Part shown: piece by piece, positions 12,963 to 24,992 of the stretch
Layout: every line of letters begins with the position of its first letter
Position numbering within the stretch: position 1 is the first letter of the stretch
From: Rhizoctonia solani
Taxonomy: Eukaryota > Basidiomycota > Agaricomycetes > Cantharellales > Ceratobasidiaceae
Assembly: GCF_016906535.1 (NCBI RefSeq)
Contig: NC_057371.1
Location: 558,001 to 622,000, forward strand
Reading direction: 5' to 3'
DNA length: 64,000 nucleotides
Position numbers and translations under genes: made by a program
Notes under the pieces: generated by a model
Told to the model about the DNA's origin: nothing
Seen by the model: only the letters and a program-made list of their open reading frames with translations
The model's database searches: none

Positions 12963-13230
12963 CTACCATCCGCAAAAACCAAAGGGGCCCGTACTTATTG
13001 AGAACTTGCAAGTCATGTTTTCGCAGCATCTTTCATCCCTCACACACCGCTTTAGAGATTTTCTTTAGCCTTTTACAAGGTATGAACACTGAAATGGGTC
13101 CTACCATTCCTTCAGGCTGGCATTTTTGCCTCGCCCCGATCCTGAGTGAAATAGCGCTCTCGTCGATAGATGTGGGGGCAGATAGAGTCAAAGAGGCGAA
13201 CATTGGAGCGAGTAGGATATAGAACTTCAT
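12963..13230 (-). CDS. Small secreted six-cysteine peptide with knottin-like spacing
   Basis: A 70-residue precursor built from two exons, 13105-13230 and 12963-13049, with a 55-nt GT-AG intron (13050-13104, acceptor AAAG). The first exon has a signal peptide (FYILLAPMFASLTLSA) and an acidic pro-like stretch. The mature region has exactly six cysteines spaced C-x6-C-x5-C-C-x4-C-x11-C, which is the inhibitor-cystine-knot pattern seen in many plant, animal and fungal knottins. No sequence similarity to a named family is claimed; only the spacing is seen. The CVRDERCC block is in the second exon and cannot be reached without the splice. Without splicing, the first frame stops after VCEG. Possible roles (effector, inhibitor, antimicrobial or toxin-like peptide) are inference. 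Confidence 0.6.
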
Positions 13231-15447
13231 GATGGGTCGTGACAATGTAAGAAATAAGTTATAAAGTGCTCGTGAGTGTAAAAGACAGAAGGCGTGGGTT
13301 CCATGCTACCTGCTTTTTATACGTTTGGCTCTTACGAACTATTAGGACTCGTGCAAAGTAAAATTTGCCTTCCTGGACGTGGAATGACTGGTGACCCTAT
13401 GATCTGCGCCATAGTTACGTCAAAGAACCCGGCAAGCCGACAACGCGGTGCTACGATTCTGCCTCAGTGGTCCTTTTTGTGTTAAAATTGTAGGGTACTG
13501 ACACCAATATATCAGCTAAAGTAATTCGTTTTGCTGTCGTTGCTTGAATGCAGATTGAAATGAGTGCATCCCATCGATATCCGCCTGTTTAATTCGATGC
13601 ACCCGTCAACTAAGAAAGTAAGGAATCAATTGGTTCATGTTGTACTTTATAGCTCCGTTTGAACCGCCTATATAGTGACTCAAGCTGAAGTTACCGGCCT
13701 CCTATATAGTATTGAACTCAGAAAGAGTGGTACCAGCAGCGGGCTTCTCCCATTGAACATACAAGCTGGCGAATAAAAGAAGAGGACACGAATAAAAAAT
13801 TTTAAAAAAAGCATTTACAGCTTAAGAAACACTCACTTAAGCTCAGTAGGGTAAAACAAAGCAATGTACTAACTGACTCTATTGAAAGCAATCGAACAGC
13901 AGCTCTGTAAGTCTCCAGCCGATAGAATGCACAGATCAAACTACCCATGCAATTGAAACAGAGCAAGCAACTTCTTTCAAAAGGCACAAATCCTTGTTCT
14001 CTATACAACTATGCTCTCATCGCTCAACGATATCGATTCATATTCAGCCCCGTCGATACTGTTCTGGTAGGTATCTACATTCGCATCCTGCTACATCTAT
14101 GGCCGTCATCGCGAAACCTGTTGATACGCAGTGCTAACTGGCCACTGGCAAACATTCCAATTTTAATTGCTTTGACATGTGTATGTGAAAATTCAGATAT
14201 CCTTCGTGAGTGGCTTGCATGTATTGCTCGGACCTTGGACATACAGTATCTGTAAGTCACAAGGGGAGCAAACACTCGTCTGCGTCGTGTCGAGATACTA
14301 AAATTTGACACGTTCCTTAATAATTTCTCTTTTCAGTGCAGTTTATTCCAAAATAGGCAGCTCGTTCGGGTTTGATCTAGTGCAATCCCGCAAGGTCAGT
14401 ACATTCTTGTCATTTCTTTTGGTATGATCCATTCTGAAAAGCGAGATAATTTTTCTGTATGCTATCCCTTCATAAAGGTCTTGCTTTGATCACAGGAGAC
14501 TAACTACTGCACACCTGTCGCTTTTTACCATTATATTGCAGCTTTCTGTGCCCTGTTATATGTACATTACTCGCCATGTGCCGCGGTACAAACGCATACA
14601 ACCATCTAGCCCAAATCTAGCTTCCGAATTTGTCAATAAGTAGCCCTGATCAGCACATATTTGCAGTATATATAGGGATGCACATGAATGCAGAATGTAG
14701 AATGTAGAAGACATTTATATGTGTTTATGAATTGTTGACTCGGGGGGCCGCACAAAACACTGATTGCCTCGAATACCGGTTGGGTACACGGTAACAGGTG
14801 GTGATCCTAGGCCTGGAGTCCGACGTAATTGGTACGTTAAAGAACTCAGAATATTGACAGCGATGATCAAGTCCTGTCTGAGTCAAGCTATCGTGGAGTG
14901 TCCATCACCAGCCACTTGTTCCGCTGCCATCGCATGAATGCATGAGGTGCATGAAATTTAGCTTGCCGCTTTGCCTTGAGCGCGTGCACATCTGCCGTGC
15001 AACCAAGTAGGGACGTAACTGTCGGGTTTGCATCCTAGAATCTTATGGCATACTCATAGTTACGTTTAAGAGGTCAGCCTGACGCGGGCGCCGTTTGGGC
15101 TGATTATACCATTCAAGTTCGTTACACTCTCGGGCGATCGAACTACCTGGATAGTCAAGTCAAATTGCTTTCATTGAGCTTCATAGTCTATCGCCTAGAC
15201 AGGCAAAGCAATTTTGATACCACCAGCCCACCACCTTTGGGATAGTATTCCCCAAAGCAAGACTCAGTCTATGCGTTTGCGAAATGGTTCCAACGACCTG
15301 ATCCAGACCGAGTTCTTGCCATAGTACAGAAGAGCTCATGATGCGGTATACGGGATTGATGAATGTGTCATTAACTTGTAAAGGGAGGAAAAAACTGAGT
15401 ACAATGATATTAATACAACAATATTGGCCGGATCATGACACGTCAGT
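13231..15447. other. Long intergenic region, no recognisable gene
   Basis: 2.2 kb. A plus-strand frame at 13947-14255 ends at a GTAAGT donor-like site and a TTTTCAG acceptor-like site follows near 14337, so a degraded or unknown gene is possible. Nothing in it is recognisable and no signal peptide or motif is present. Confidence 0.4.
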
Positions 15448-16573
15448 TCATGGCTTTATATTCTCTTCCAGATACCACTTGAACGCTTCGCACCACGCTG
15501 CTTTGCCCCCGGACTCGATTACATCCTACACATAGAATACGTTTGCCTCTGATCAGCGTTCCCGATTGGTGTGACTTTAGAGGAAACTAGGCTTACCCCA
15601 TGGCATGGAATAATGCGGTCAAAATCCCATCCAGCAACCGTTTTGCGTCGCGGGCCATGGCGCTGCAGAACCGAGGTGAGTGGCACAAATCGTCAGACAC
15701 TCATTCGAAGTGTCTCTTACTTTTTGTCCCGTCCGGCACTCCATAGAAACGTCTTGTGAGATCGCATCATGGGTCCCAAGTTGCCAAAGAATGGGAACTT
15801 GCCAGACGACTTTGACTTTGAGTACTGCGGCAAACTGAGTGAGTAGAACTACTTGTGAGTTGCCATAGTATCCACGTACCTGTTCTTTGGCTGGAAGGTT
15901 GAACAACAAGTCGGCCTGGATCAAGGTTTTGCTGGGTGCATGTAAAAACGCCACATCCTGGTTCTGGAATCCAGAAAAGTAGCACGCTTGAATCTGAGAA
16001 CGTAAATGTTACACCGCAAACCATGGTCTTCGATAAAATCTTACCTCTGGCTCATATCCGTATTGCGTTCCTGGAGGATCCCGCCCATAGACTGAATGAT
16101 TGTCAGTAAATTCACAATTTATACCCAAGTCAACTTGTGCCTACCTCCATCGAATTCAAACTCTCCTTTTTTCTTCTCAACAAGCGGAGCAACGCCAATC
16201 ATTTTTGCTTCGGGATATGCTTTCTTATACTGCCCTAGGAAGAGATGGTGCACTGCATCTGCGCCGCATATGTACCTGTTCAAAAAGGTCAAAATCAGCA
16301 GAAAGGCCTCGGACAGATCGACGTACTTGACTGTTCCTAGTTCGTTCAGTTTCGCCTTGGTCTCGTCGTTGAGAGGAGTGCTAGCCAAGAGCCACACGTC
16401 TCCCGATTGCAAGCGAACAGCAGTTGAGCGTCCCCCAACCGGAAAGATCCCAAACCGCGCGAAAGGTTTGGAAAATGTCCATACGTTTTGGATCACCTGA
16501 TGTCAATTAGAGATAGGTGTCAATTGAAGACAGCTGTTCATCTACTTACTTCGCGAATCACAAGGTCTGACAT
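15448..16573 (-). CDS. DUF4336 / metallo-beta-lactamase-like protein, possible one-base frameshift
   Basis: Matches in order the features I associate with DUF4336 proteins: RLQSGDVWLLASTPLNDETK, a YICGADAVHHLFLGQYKKAY segment, QACYFSGFQNQDVAFLHAPS, KTLIQADLLFNLPAKEQ, and a C-terminal WDFDRIIPCHG followed by VIESGGKAAWCEAFKWYLEE. The family adopts a lactamase-like fold; its reaction is not established. The first exon is short (MSDLVIRE), with a GTAAGT donor. The exon carrying WDFDRIIPCHG can only be read in a frame that disagrees by one base with the splice phase arriving from the previous exon (near 15600-15660, around GCAAAACGGTTG). Either the assembly lacks one base, a splice site is unusual, or the gene is damaged. 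Cytosolic location is inferred from the lack of a signal peptide. Confidence 0.75.
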
Positions 16574-16977
16574 CTCAACAGAGGATGGATGTTGTAGAGA
16601 TGATGGTAACCAAGAGGAGGCGGATCCGAAGGTAAGTGGAGTATAAATGTGGAACGATGTACCTCGGGTTACAAGTGCCGCGAGTTACAAAGCTCTGACG
16701 ATCGTTGACCTGGATGATCACGCAACGTCATCTTAGAAAATCACATGCAAGGGCCTGACGTCGCGTGAAAGCTATGCTATGGCTGTGTCCCAATGCTAAC
16801 ATACCAACACACCTAGCGCCAGACAATTCATCAGAATAAATCATCGGTAAAATTGCAATAATGAAAGATCGCTAATGGCTACTACTGGCATAAATCAAGT
16901 AAACTAAAGTACAGCCAACACTCAAGAAGTTCCATAATTGCTACCGGCGCCGATCTATAGTCGCTTTCACTCGATCG
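16574..16977. other. Intergenic
   Basis: Promoter side of the DUF4336 gene and 3' flank of the WW/FF gene. No coding signal seen. Confidence 0.4.
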
Positions 16978-19705
16978 TTATTTCTCTAGAGCATGGACGG
17001 AGAGCTTGGGTGCCGCTTGACGAGATAGATAATCCTAAGAAGACTTTTAGCAAAGGCTAATACAAAAGTTGAGGGATACACTTACACGGATCCATTGTTC
17101 TCGCTGCTCAGGTACATGGTCAAATATGGTGTACCTTTTGTCGCGCTATTCAGGCAAAGGTCAAACCGGGCTTCAAGTATTCAAATGTGGGACTCGCCTT
17201 TAGAACTTTCTCCATCTCCGATACATCCACGTTCTTAGCCAAGGCTTTCATATCCACCTTTCCGCCTCCACCTTCTCCTTCCTCATTTTCTTCGTCGTCC
17301 CCATCGATAGGCACGCCGCCGTTGATACCCTCTCCGCCCATCTTGGCCAACCGACCCCAGAACTCCACAAATGAGTTTTCTCCGAGTAACGCATCAAAGG
17401 CGACACGGGCCTCTGCCACCTTGTTGCGCTGCCAGCGAGCGTACTCGTCTGCCAACCCTTTGTTTAACCGGCCCTGGCTCTTCGAGGTATCGTCGTCGTC
17501 CAGCATCTCTTGGTCGTCGCCAGGCCCCTCCTTTTCGAGGTCACCCGTAACAAAGCCTAGCTTCACCGCAGGCAGAGATCCTCGGACCGATTTGGGAAGT
17601 GCCTCAGCTGGCATATTCAGACTCGTCATATGTGCCTCAAATAGAGCATGCAACTGGGATATGTAGCGAGCTCGGAGATGCTCGATATGAGCCGCAAACT
17701 TGGCGCGCTGAGCGCCGATCGGTAAAACCTGCGATGCATGCTGGAACCTAGGATCCGATTCTAATGTCGATAATGATGAATTCCAGGTTGCCTACAATCC
17801 CCGAATCAGTCTACATAATAGTCCCAGCACCCAATAAACGCACCAGTGGGTCCCTGATCGCGTCCGTAAGAACAGTGCCGAGTTCGAGCTCGGCCTCTTC
17901 TCGTCCAAGTTTCCCTCGAGACTGATTGATATCCCGCTCAACGTTACTCTGAACGGCCCGGACTTGAGCCTCGCGTTCTTTGAGAGCGCGTTCCCGTCGC
18001 GCGGCTTTACTTTCCCTCTCTTTTTCGCCTTTGCTTTCAGGTTTGGCTTCGGCCGGCTCACTCTTGGAAGATTCGTGCTTCGCGCTAGATTTGAACTTGT
18101 TGAATAGTTCTTCCCGCCGGCTGGCTGATCCGACAGCGTCGTATCTGGGATCTTGGGCGATGCCACGTTTGACCTGTACCACATTATTAGTATATGATCA
18201 CCCATCTATTGACGATACGTACGTACATCCTTCCATTCGGAGTCCCTTGTGACGCCTTCGACAGTCTTCAAAAGCTCGATGAAGTCATCCTCGGCCTTCT
18301 TGGCTTCCTTGCGTTTGGCTGTACATACGATGAATAGACATTACGCGGGGCGATCGACAGTAACCCACTTTCACCAAGCTCAACCAACCACGAACGAAAT
18401 TTCTTCTCCCGTTCCTTGTCGTCTCGGCCGTACCCATAGAACCTCCTATCTTTCTTCCACTTTCGGCGGAACTCATCCCATTGAGTACGTGTAGATTTAA
18501 CCTCGCTACGGAGCAATGATTCATATGCGGCCTCTGGTGTCGTCGTTGCTTCCTTCGTTTTATTTTTTCGCAAGTTGCGGGCTTGATCCTGGAACCCACG
18601 ATATAAGTTATCCAACTGAACTACTGACTGGATACCAACATACTTTGCACCAATCGTCAAAGACCGCCTTGCGGTCATTGGGAGGCAACAATACATATCG
18701 CGCGTCATTGACGAGTTGAGGTAAAGCCAAGTCGTAAGGGAGTAAAGGATTAGGAGATACATCATTGAGCAAAGTCTACGTCGAGTGTTAATATGTCTCG
18801 GCTCAAAATCGATCATTTACGCACCATAAACAATGCCTTGGCCTCTTCGGGATTAAGTTTAACTTGATCAGGAACCTTGAAGACAGGTGGAACAACCGGC
18901 CCCGCGTCCTCAGCCGGGGCTTTGTTGGCAGAAGTCGACTCTTCTCCTTCGTTTGCCATCTCCTCCGCAACTTGCCTCTGCCATGCCTCATCATCATCCT
19001 CTTCATCCTCCACGCGAGCCTTCTTGGCAGCATTCTCTTCAGACTCCTCCGCCTTTCGTTTTGCTCCAGCCGCTTCTGCCTCTCTCCGTACTCGCTCTAC
19101 CTCCAGCTTTTCTTGTTCCTCCTTTTTACGTTGCTCCTGCTCTATCTTCTCCCGCAACTCCCTCTCACGCTCTGCCTCTTTCTTGGCTTCTTCCTCCCGC
19201 TCCAACTCTGCTACCGCATCTGCAATTTCGTCGGGAACTGTCCATACACTCTCTTTCCGTTCGGTGTGTGTATAAAATACGTTTCCTAGATTCGTCACAA
19301 CGCGCAGCCATGGTGTGTCAGGAATAGGCGTTTTCTTCGCAGGCTTCTCCTTTTTGGATTTTTTGGATTTCTTTTCCGACGCGGTTTCCGGGGTTGCATT
19401 GCTATCCGTTGTGGTGTTAGCAACACCTGCTGGAGCTGTAGCTGTAGGAAACGAGGGAGGGGGGCCTGGGGCAGATCCTCCCATATGAATTGGAGGAAGT
19501 GGCCGAGTGTATGTCGATTGTTTGGTGGCGGCATGATAAAAATAGGTGTGCCCAGTAGGAGCTTTCGAACAAAAGATATTCTAGCATTATTTTATCGAAT
19601 AAATGCTCAAAACTCAATGGACTCACCTTTATGTTCGGTCCACCCTGGAGGGAGAGGGGGAGGGACAAACATGGTGCCAGGTGGGGGAGGTGGAACAGAT
19701 GCCAT
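16978..19705 (-). CDS. WW and FF domain protein, TCERG1/CA150-like transcription-splicing factor
   Basis: Domains in order: proline-rich start (ASVPPPPPGTMFVPPPLPPG), a WW domain (GWTEHK joined by splicing to GHTYFYHAATKQSTYTRP), a second WW-like domain (WLRVVTNLGNVFYTHTERK), a long charged coiled-coil, then FF-type repeats (AKALFMTLLNDVSPNPLLPY; YESLLRSEVKSTRTQWDEFR; ISQLHALFEAHMTSL; a last one ending PEQREQWIRDYLSRQAAP). The arrangement matches nuclear factors coupling RNA polymerase II elongation to splicing. The start at 19705 gives the proline-rich N-terminus. The C-terminal FF repeat is intact only if a GC-AG intron at 17146-17197 is removed; without it the protein would stop at 17150 and lose the last helix. 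Yeast Prp40 is an alternative relative, but the coiled-coil and FF spacing favour TCERG1. Partner proteins are not visible here. Confidence 0.88.
17146..17197 (-). other. GC-AG intron in the WW/FF gene
   Basis: 52 nt, starts GCGAGT and ends ATAG, with a GGTTTGAC branch-like sequence. Its removal joins MEKVLK to RDKRYTIFDHVPEQREQW, restoring an FF repeat in frame; no GT donor gives the same join. Confidence 0.75.
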
Positions 19706-20938
19706 GTTACAGATCTATACGGATGCGTGGGTGCCCGATGCTATGGCTGGGGTCCAAATGTCGAAATGGATACGAGTACAAAGCTTATTCACAAGACAGT
19801 GACCTGATCGTGTAACGGCGTGGTGCAACATTGGCCCGATTTTCAATTGCGCCGATCAATCGTCGACACGTGATCACCAGGCACTGGGCTCGAGCATTGA
19901 GAGCATTAACCTAGAACATGGCTTACTATCATACGATATCTCTAGACCTATCATACATAGGTTTCGCTTGAACTAATCAGAATTGTTTCATGCGACAGAA
20001 AGAATAGGCACTTGGCACTTGGCACTTGGCAGTTGGCCGATGTGTAACTTTCATCCGTACATTTCCAAATAGAAATGGCCTACGTTTGAAAACCTTTAAT
20101 CTATGATCATCCCTTTTGTGTACGTACACTGTACGGTTTTGATAAGTAAATCACTATCAAAGAATGCCCAATTCTTATGTGCTAGAATCAAGTCGTATCA
20201 GTTTATTTAGTTAGCTTGAGTTCTGTACATATGGGAAGATCATTCAATAACTCTGTGCTAATTCATATGGACATGATGGCGCAGAGATGAGAGTAAGCAA
20301 AGATCGCAATAGCATGCTGCTTATATACATTTATGGGTTCCAATCACTAATCAAGTCGAGAGAGTAAATTCCGCCTCCGCCCACCTTATATGTTGCATGT
20401 AATGCATAAATTCAACCAGTCTACATCGAATCCAGACAAGGGATCTCATCACGAGCTGATCATTAACATCAAGAAGTAAAAGTTCTTGATAATATTCAAT
20501 GATACTACAGCTAATAAGTGTATAGGACACGGTCAGTATTTGGGAGCGTGTTTTACGCAGGATGAGATTATACATGATACAAGAAGCAGGGTTGCGAGCT
20601 CTGGCATGCATAGCCTAGGGTGGCTTACTTGTCAGAACAAATTGATCAACTACTGTGACACCTTCCAATCCAATCGATGAAAAGCAAGACTTGAATTCAT
20701 ATCAATTCTAATATACAAACTACCTGAACGATTCTAACTACTCAGAACCTGTGCTTTACATAGATTGACACCTTCGCTGCTAAAATCCTGAAGTTGAGAT
20801 ACGGATTAAGCTTCGTTGATAATTAGTTCACGATGTTTATCGGAACGGGGCGTAAACACGCATTTGAACGGTTTAGGGTGACTAAGAATATGTTCACGTA
20901 ATTAGTAGACGCCAATGTCCTATGAGTTTAGCGACTTA
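19706..20938. other. Intergenic, holds a 7-bp tandem repeat
   Basis: No gene recognised. Short minus-strand frames at 20351-20611 lack motifs. A GGCACTT tandem repeat is at 20007-20037. Confidence 0.45.
20007..20037. repeat. 7-bp tandem repeat (GGCACTT)
   Basis: Three exact copies of GGCACTT, then GGCAGTT and a partial GGC. Likely replication-slippage microsatellite. Confidence 0.8.
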
Positions 20939-23022
20939 CTAGACTACAGATTCTGCTACTCCTTCCGTCGAAGGAGTGATTTCTTCACCATTCTCATCCT
21001 TTGCTTTGGTAATATTGTAGGCTGCTAGGATGGAGACAATGGTAATGTAAATCGACGCCCCGGCATAGTGAATTCCGGGGCATAACCTAAGTAGGATATT
21101 AGTATTGGGTGAAAGCAAATAGAAGAATCGGTGCTTGCCGCCGACCAAAACCGAAAGCAGGAATCTTGGGAACCTGAGGATCAATGAATCTATCGGGATT
21201 AAAGCATTCTGAATTCTTGTACACTTCTTCGTTTCGAGACATGGACCTTGATTCAAGAATCAGAGCCATCTCGGATATAACCGACGATGAGATCCTGCTC
21301 ACCAGACATTTCCTATACTTTGGTCATATCCGAACAGCACATCAATTACTGGATTATAAGGCTAGAAGATTTGGCCACTTACACAATTGCGCCTTTGGGA
21401 ATACGGTAGTTACGATATACATCATCTTGGGTACATGCATGGGGAACCGCTAGACTGGGGTCAATTTGCGTTATTAATTCGCGCATTTCATTGCTTACCC
21501 AGTGGCGTGACCGGCTGCCAACGCATTACTTCGTTGATAAGATTGTCAATGTAGGGAAGGCGGTCCTTATCCTCAAAGGTAGGTAACCGACCCGTTCCAA
21601 TGACACGATCAATTTCAGCTTGGGCCTTTCTTTGGCACTCAGGGAATAGTAGCATGGCCAAGACGAATGTTTTCAACGAAGACACGGTCTGAACCATGTT
21701 TTAGTGTACGCCGGATTTCAGTCGCGTCAACTGCTTACGGTATCCGATCCCGCTGAAGAGGAATAAGTATCTGGTGATATGCTTTGATAAATCAACGACT
21801 CACCTCCGAACAAGGCGATAGCAATATGTTTGATGTAATCTTCTAGCTCTTCTTCGTTAATCTCAGAGCTAGCCCCGGACTCTAATAGCGAACGAACTAT
21901 GGACGGCTCGTTGCTACCTTTGGCCTGTGGCCCGGAGTCAGTACAAGTTTCAGAAATTAGAGGAATAACACACAATTTGGTCTTTGGTCCATTGAAAAGT
22001 TTCGTTCATAATAGAATTCTTTTGCTCTCTAAACGAACGAGCAATCTGCTTCCACTGGGTCCAGGGAAACCAGTCTGGAACCCTTGCGAGCGCTGGAAAA
22101 GCGTTAACAAGGAAATCTAGATAAACCAAGGCGATTAATATGGTAGATGGAAATAGGACGAAGGAGTTATAGTCACTCGTAGACATGGCTGCTCGGGCTA
22201 GGTTGTCAATAGCCTGCTTGGCACCTGCCACAAAACGGTCGTCTAAGCGCTCAAGCTCATAGCCGTATACAGAGCGAAGCAAGGTTGCAGCTACCGTGCT
22301 AGTTGAATAGATAAAGAATTAGTCTCAATCTTAGGAAACTTATGCTGGGACATTTACGTACCGATAGAGCTGATCATCAAGAGGACTATCCGAATCCATG
22401 AGGCGAACCAATAGCAGCCTGGCTTGTCTCTGCTGAGAAGGCTGAAACGATTCTGCGGCACCTTTCTGGAGCCAGGTGTGCATCATACGGCGATGCTCCC
22501 TCCAGCGATCGCCATAAGGAAGAAGCGCCACGTAATTTCGCCAGTCCATTCTTGAGCAACAAAGCAGATAACTTGAGTTGAATACGAAGACATTCAAGGC
22601 GATCGTAAACTCACAAGGTAGGTTCAAGTATCATAGGTGGGCAAACACGATCAGAGTATATGTATGATTTTTTCTCGAGCAAATCAACAGCAGATTGAGC
22701 AGAATTCAAAACAACGATAGTGTTCTTAAGCATGCTTAGAGATATTATGTCGCCTACTCGGTAGCTTAGTATGACTATTTTTGACACGCATAATGAGCCA
22801 CGTACTTTTAATTTCCTTTCCCTGCTTGTCGAATACGGTGTGTTCAGAGGAGAGTGGCATTGAAAGGAGTTGTTCGATAACCGGATAGCTAGGCGGGCCT
22901 GGTGGCAATGGAAGCAAAGAATTAGAGCGCTTCCATCTCTGGCGAACAGTGAACACAATAGCAGCTATCAGGCCCGCAATAACGGTGGTATGAGAGACGC
23001 TGGTTACTTGCTCGAGTAACAT
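20939..23022 (-). CDS. Cytochrome P450 monooxygenase
   Basis: Membrane-anchored haem monooxygenase. The N-terminus has a hydrophobic anchor (VIAGLIAAIVFTVRQRW) and the proline hinge LPLPPGPPSYPVI. Further marks: GDRWREHRRMMH (C-helix), the I-helix GSDTV region near 21750, EVMRWQPVTPLG (ExxR), FNPDRFID, and the haem loop FGFGRR joined to LCPGIHYAGA, whose Cys ligates iron. Nine or so short introns are present. The haem loop is intact only if an intron with a GC donor (21087-21138) is removed. The sequence resembles the fungal group around O-methylsterigmatocystin oxidoreductase-like P450s (CYP620/CYP5037-like in style), but no subfamily can be fixed. The segment between the hinge and DIISLSML is shorter than usual. 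No partner reductase or biosynthetic core gene lies nearby, so the substrate is unknown. Confidence 0.93.
21087..21138 (-). other. GC-AG intron inside the P450 haem-binding loop
   Basis: 52 nt, donor GCAAGC, acceptor CTTAG. Removal yields the canonical FGFGRRLCPG; reading through would break the motif. Confidence 0.85.
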
Positions 23023-24992
23023 CGTGGATGAGCGCAGAGTGGGGGTCCAGTGGATACTTCGCGTCGACGTTATCGGATATAAGTACCTTGAGCCGAGGAG
23101 CTCAGGGCCGATTCAGACCGATTAGGAAAAATGAAGACTTTATTGTCTCCAATACAAATATCACTCCAAGTAAAGTAATACATCAATCTTCTTCCTAATT
23201 AGATGAGTGAAACCGGCCAATAAAGTTAGCCAGTCGCCTTCATAACCACAATAAGTGGATCAGCTCCACTTGCGTGGTCAGCCATTGTGGAGCGATTGCC
23301 ACACTGTGCTACACTAGTGCTTTACGTTATTCACCGGACAAGTAAACTGGGTGCTATTCCATCTTGGGAAGCCGGTGGTTAGTTGACAGGTGGCCCTTTG
23401 TTGTCCACATATCCAATCATGCTTCCATCGGCCCTTCGGAGCCGTCAGGCCGGTGTCGATCGGGAAAGTCCCGATCAATTAGGAGTCTCAAATTCAGGAA
23501 CTCCCCAGAGACACTCAAAATGTAATTTTGCCGCGCTATTGTTCCGGATCCTCTAGGCGGACAGGCGATCTTTAATCACGGACAAAAATAGCCACGAGTA
23601 AAATCTATTACGAGCGTACCACAACTTCTGGTGGAAGACTAACCCCTTATCTCTCACAAGCCAATGATTTGGTGGAAGCAATCCATTCAGTACAGTGGCT
23701 ACATATCATTGGGTAATCAAGCCTTATGTAGACTCAATCTCGGTACATCGGCACATGTCTTCATCTCAAACGAGGGATTAACTAACCAAGAACTTTAAAA
23801 ACAAAGCTATATCCGAGTCTAACATCATGAGTCTGAAGGTTGTTCACACAAACGCCGCACAGAAACACATGCATTATGTGCTCCTATTAGATCGAACCTC
23901 CAGTGAATCATCCAACTTGACATAGACCTCGAGTTCTTTGAGCTGCCAGTGTCTTGGCCAACCCTGTCTCGATTGATATCATCGAGGTGAGAACTATCAA
24001 AGCAAGAAGGGGGTTAGGCTCAATCAACGATCTACAAAGGCTACACACGGAGGTAAGAAGTTCGAGTCCTCTGGACGAGCAACAGTGGCCCCATAGAGAC
24101 TACGATTTAGGGAGCAATGTTTGGACATGAATCAGATAGCTGAAGCCTGAGCTAGTTGAAACCAAAATAAAAATAGACAATTATCTGGTTTTGATAGTAA
24201 ACTCAGGGTATGTATATGCGATTTGGCACCGAATTACTCCGATGAGACACCAAAGCAATTGGGGGTGGTACAGATATAATCAGGAAACTATTCCACTTTA
24301 TGAGCCATTATATTCCTTGAGCTATCGAGACTGCCCAGAATGACCGATACCGTACATACGCATCAGTAGACGCCATCATCAAATGTTCTTTTCACAGGGC
24401 GTCTATTCACATTTCTTGGGAATGATGTACACATGTGCATTTTACCGTCCGAACAAAGGCTCTGTGAATAGCAAGATGTCAAACATACCATCTAGTCGAC
24501 CGTCGTCAATCTTGATGGACCACCAACCCCATGAAACATGGTCATTATCTGAGGAACGGCTATCTGAAGACTCAACCCAAACAAGGGTAACTGTGACCGC
24601 TAGATTGACGCGCCATACACATATAAAGATCATCATAGATCATCGCATAGACAAACATAAGTCTTACTGACCTTTCGTCCTGCATTTCGCACGGCGCTTT
24701 CTAGGGGATTTCAGTTGGCCCTGTTAATGCTATGCTCAAAAACCAATAGAGCCTCCAAACACCATATAAAAATATGGTAATAATAAAGCAGCAAGCATGG
24801 GACCGTTGCCATATGTTACCTTTGCAGCGACCATAACATTGACTTCGGCATTCTGGGCTTTACAAATTGGAAATTAAAACCACAGTAAAACGTAAGCTTA
24901 TTCGTTGGATTGATGTTCCAAAAACTATCCAGTCAACAGTACGTGCCTAACATTGCACCGATTTAAGTTGTGAGCCCAAGCAAAGTAGCGAA
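23023..24992. other. Long intergenic region, no gene seen
   Basis: About 2 kb. Frames at 24383-24670 have no recognisable content. Upstream flank of the P450 gene and 3' flank of the 2OG oxygenase. Confidence 0.45.

Noticed and set aside
13947..14255. Possible gene with a GTAAGT donor
   Set aside because: No recognisable protein, no signal peptide and no downstream exon that fits; left as intergenic.
18864..19327. Several plus-strand frames over 100 codons
   Set aside because: Shadows of the charged coiled-coil of the WW/FF gene on the other strand.
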